Source: an uncultured Prevotella sp. (lineage in GTDB: Bacteria > Bacteroidota > Bacteroidia > Bacteroidales > Bacteroidaceae). Taken from it: DNA of 14,819 nt. The stretch lies in NCBI GenBank assembly GCA_937916405.1, contig CALFUF010000175.1, positions 1 through 14,819 of the forward strand, read 5' to 3'. Position numbers and translations under genes: made by a program. A model generated the notes under the pieces. That model was given only the letters and a program-made list of their open reading frames with translations, made no database searches and had not been told where the DNA came from. This document shows positions 13,907-14,819 of this stretch, piece by piece. Every line of letters begins with the position of its first letter. Within the stretch, counting starts at the first letter, position 1.

Positions 13907-14819
13907 ATGGCTGAATTAGAAGTAAAAGAGCTCGACCAGGTGGTCGTACGCTTCTCAGGTGACTCCGGCGACGGTATGCAGCTCGCTGGTAACATCTTCT
14001 CAACGGTAAGTGCTACCGTTGGTAATGGTATATCCACATTTCCTGATTATCCTGCCGATATCCGTGCTCCGCAAGGTTCTCTGACAGGTGTCAGCGGTTT
14101 CCAAGTGCATATCGGCGCAGGTAAGGTATATACCCCTGGTGACAAATGTGATGTGTTGGTGGCAATGAACGCTGCAGCCTTGAAGACTCAGTTGAAGTAT
14201 TCGAAGCCACAAGCAACCATCATTATTGATACAGACTCTTTTGGACCCAATGATCTGAAGAAAGCACAGTTCCAGACAGAAGATTACCTTGGTGAGATGG
14301 GCATAGACCCTGACCGTGTCATCCAATGTCCATTGACAACCATGGTGAAGGACTGTCTTGCGGATACAGGAATGGACAATAAGGCAATCTTGAAGTGTCG
14401 TAATATGTTCGCACTCGGACTGGTTTGCTGGCTCTTTGATCGTGATCTCTCACTGGTAGCTAATTTCCTTCGTGAGAAATTTGCCAAGAAACCCGCTATC
14501 GCAGAGAATAATATCAAGGTCGTACAGGCTGGTTATGACTATGGACACAATACCCATTCCTCAGCGATGAACGTCTATCGTATCGAGACGAAGGAGAAAG
14601 AGCCGGGTCGCTATATGGATATCACTGGTAACAAAGCCACAGCCTATGGTTTTATCGCAGCAGCAGAGAAAGCTGGTCTGAGACTTTACTTAGGTTCTTA
14701 TCCTATTACTCCTGCTACCGATGTGCTGCATGAGTTGTCTAAGCATAAGTCATTAGGTGTGACAACTGTACAGTGTGAGGATGAGATTAGTGGATGTGCC
14801 TCTGCCTTAGGAGCCTCTT
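13907..14819 (+). CDS. korA: 2-oxoglutarate (2-oxoacid):ferredoxin oxidoreductase subunit alpha, 5' part
   Basis: The open frame from the ATG at 13907 runs off the window after 304 codons. The enzyme oxidatively decarboxylates a 2-oxoacid, most likely 2-oxoglutarate, to the acyl-CoA while reducing ferredoxin. Residues 11-190 are the gamma-type domain (RFSGDSGDGMQLAGN at 15-29, YPADIRAPQGSL at 48-59). After a linker, the alpha (pyrimidine-binding) domain starts near 240 with GNKATAYGF and the family text GSYPITPATDVLHEL at 263-277, then VQCEDEISG at 288-296. This gamma-alpha fusion is the usual KorA form of about 600 residues, so roughly half is missing here. The beta subunit (korB) would be expected just downstream, outside the window. 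Substrate assignment is by family and not proven; other 2-oxoacids are possible. Confidence 0.9.
   Translation, partial: MAELEVKELDQVVVRFSGDSGDGMQLAGNIFSTVSATVGNGISTFPDYPADIRAPQGSLTGVSGFQVHIGAGKVYTPGDKCDVLVAMNAAALKTQLKYSKPQATIIIDTDSFGPNDLKKAQFQTEDYLGEMGIDPDRVIQCPLTTMVKDCLADTGMDNKAILKCRNMFALGLVCWLFDRDLSLVANFLREKFAKKPAIAENNIKVVQAGYDYGHNTHSSAMNVYRIETKEKEPGRYMDITGNKATAYGFIAAAEKAGLRLYLGSYPITPATDVLHELSKHKSLGVTTVQCEDEISGCASALGAS

Overview
The window looks like a chromosomal segment of a Bacteroidota member, most likely Bacteroidales close to Prevotella. The sequence itself shows promoters of the Bacteroidota type (TAnnTTTG -7 boxes with a TTG/TTTG about 19-20 nt upstream), A-rich leaders with little Shine-Dalgarno signal, a CtpA-type protease, a rimP-nusA-infB array running directly into sufBCDS, and a fused gamma-alpha 2-oxoacid:ferredoxin oxidoreductase subunit. 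The genus is inferred from gene order and protein character, not from any search.

Layout. 1-47: tRNA-Asn(GUU) on the minus strand, cut at its 3' side by the window edge. 61-166: divergent promoter region. 167-1840: secreted S41 carboxy-terminal processing protease. 1841-1957: promoter plus a strong GAAA-capped leader hairpin. 1958-11242: an apparently single transcription unit, rimP-nusA-infB-sufB-sufC-sufD-sufS, with gaps of only 2-3 nt or overlaps from infB to sufS. 11259-12158: a WYL-domain regulator 16 nt behind sufS. 12270-12545: a small membrane protein of unknown role. 12621-13223: rnhB (RNase HII) with its own promoter. 13242-13497: the decayed remains of an AraC-type regulator. 13498-13906: a non-coding stretch with palindromic 22-bp tandem repeats, two terminator-like hairpins and the promoter of the next gene. 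13907 to the end: 5' part of korA (2-oxoglutarate/2-oxoacid:ferredoxin oxidoreductase alpha).

How the genes work together. RimP (30S maturation), NusA (transcription elongation and termination) and IF-2 (translation initiation) form the classical gene-expression operon. Here its transcript seems to continue into the SufBCD scaffold and the SufS cysteine desulfurase, so Fe-S cluster assembly would be tied to growth-rate control. The WYL protein at the 3' end is a candidate local regulator. KorA needs Fe-S-dependent electron carriers, so it is a metabolic client of Suf, but it is transcribed separately.

Most of the window is ordinary core genome. The parts worth a second look are the rimP leader hairpin, the WYL gene and small membrane gene behind suf, the CxxCxxC tail of SufD, and the non-coding repeat region before korA. 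No undescribed system is clearly demonstrated.
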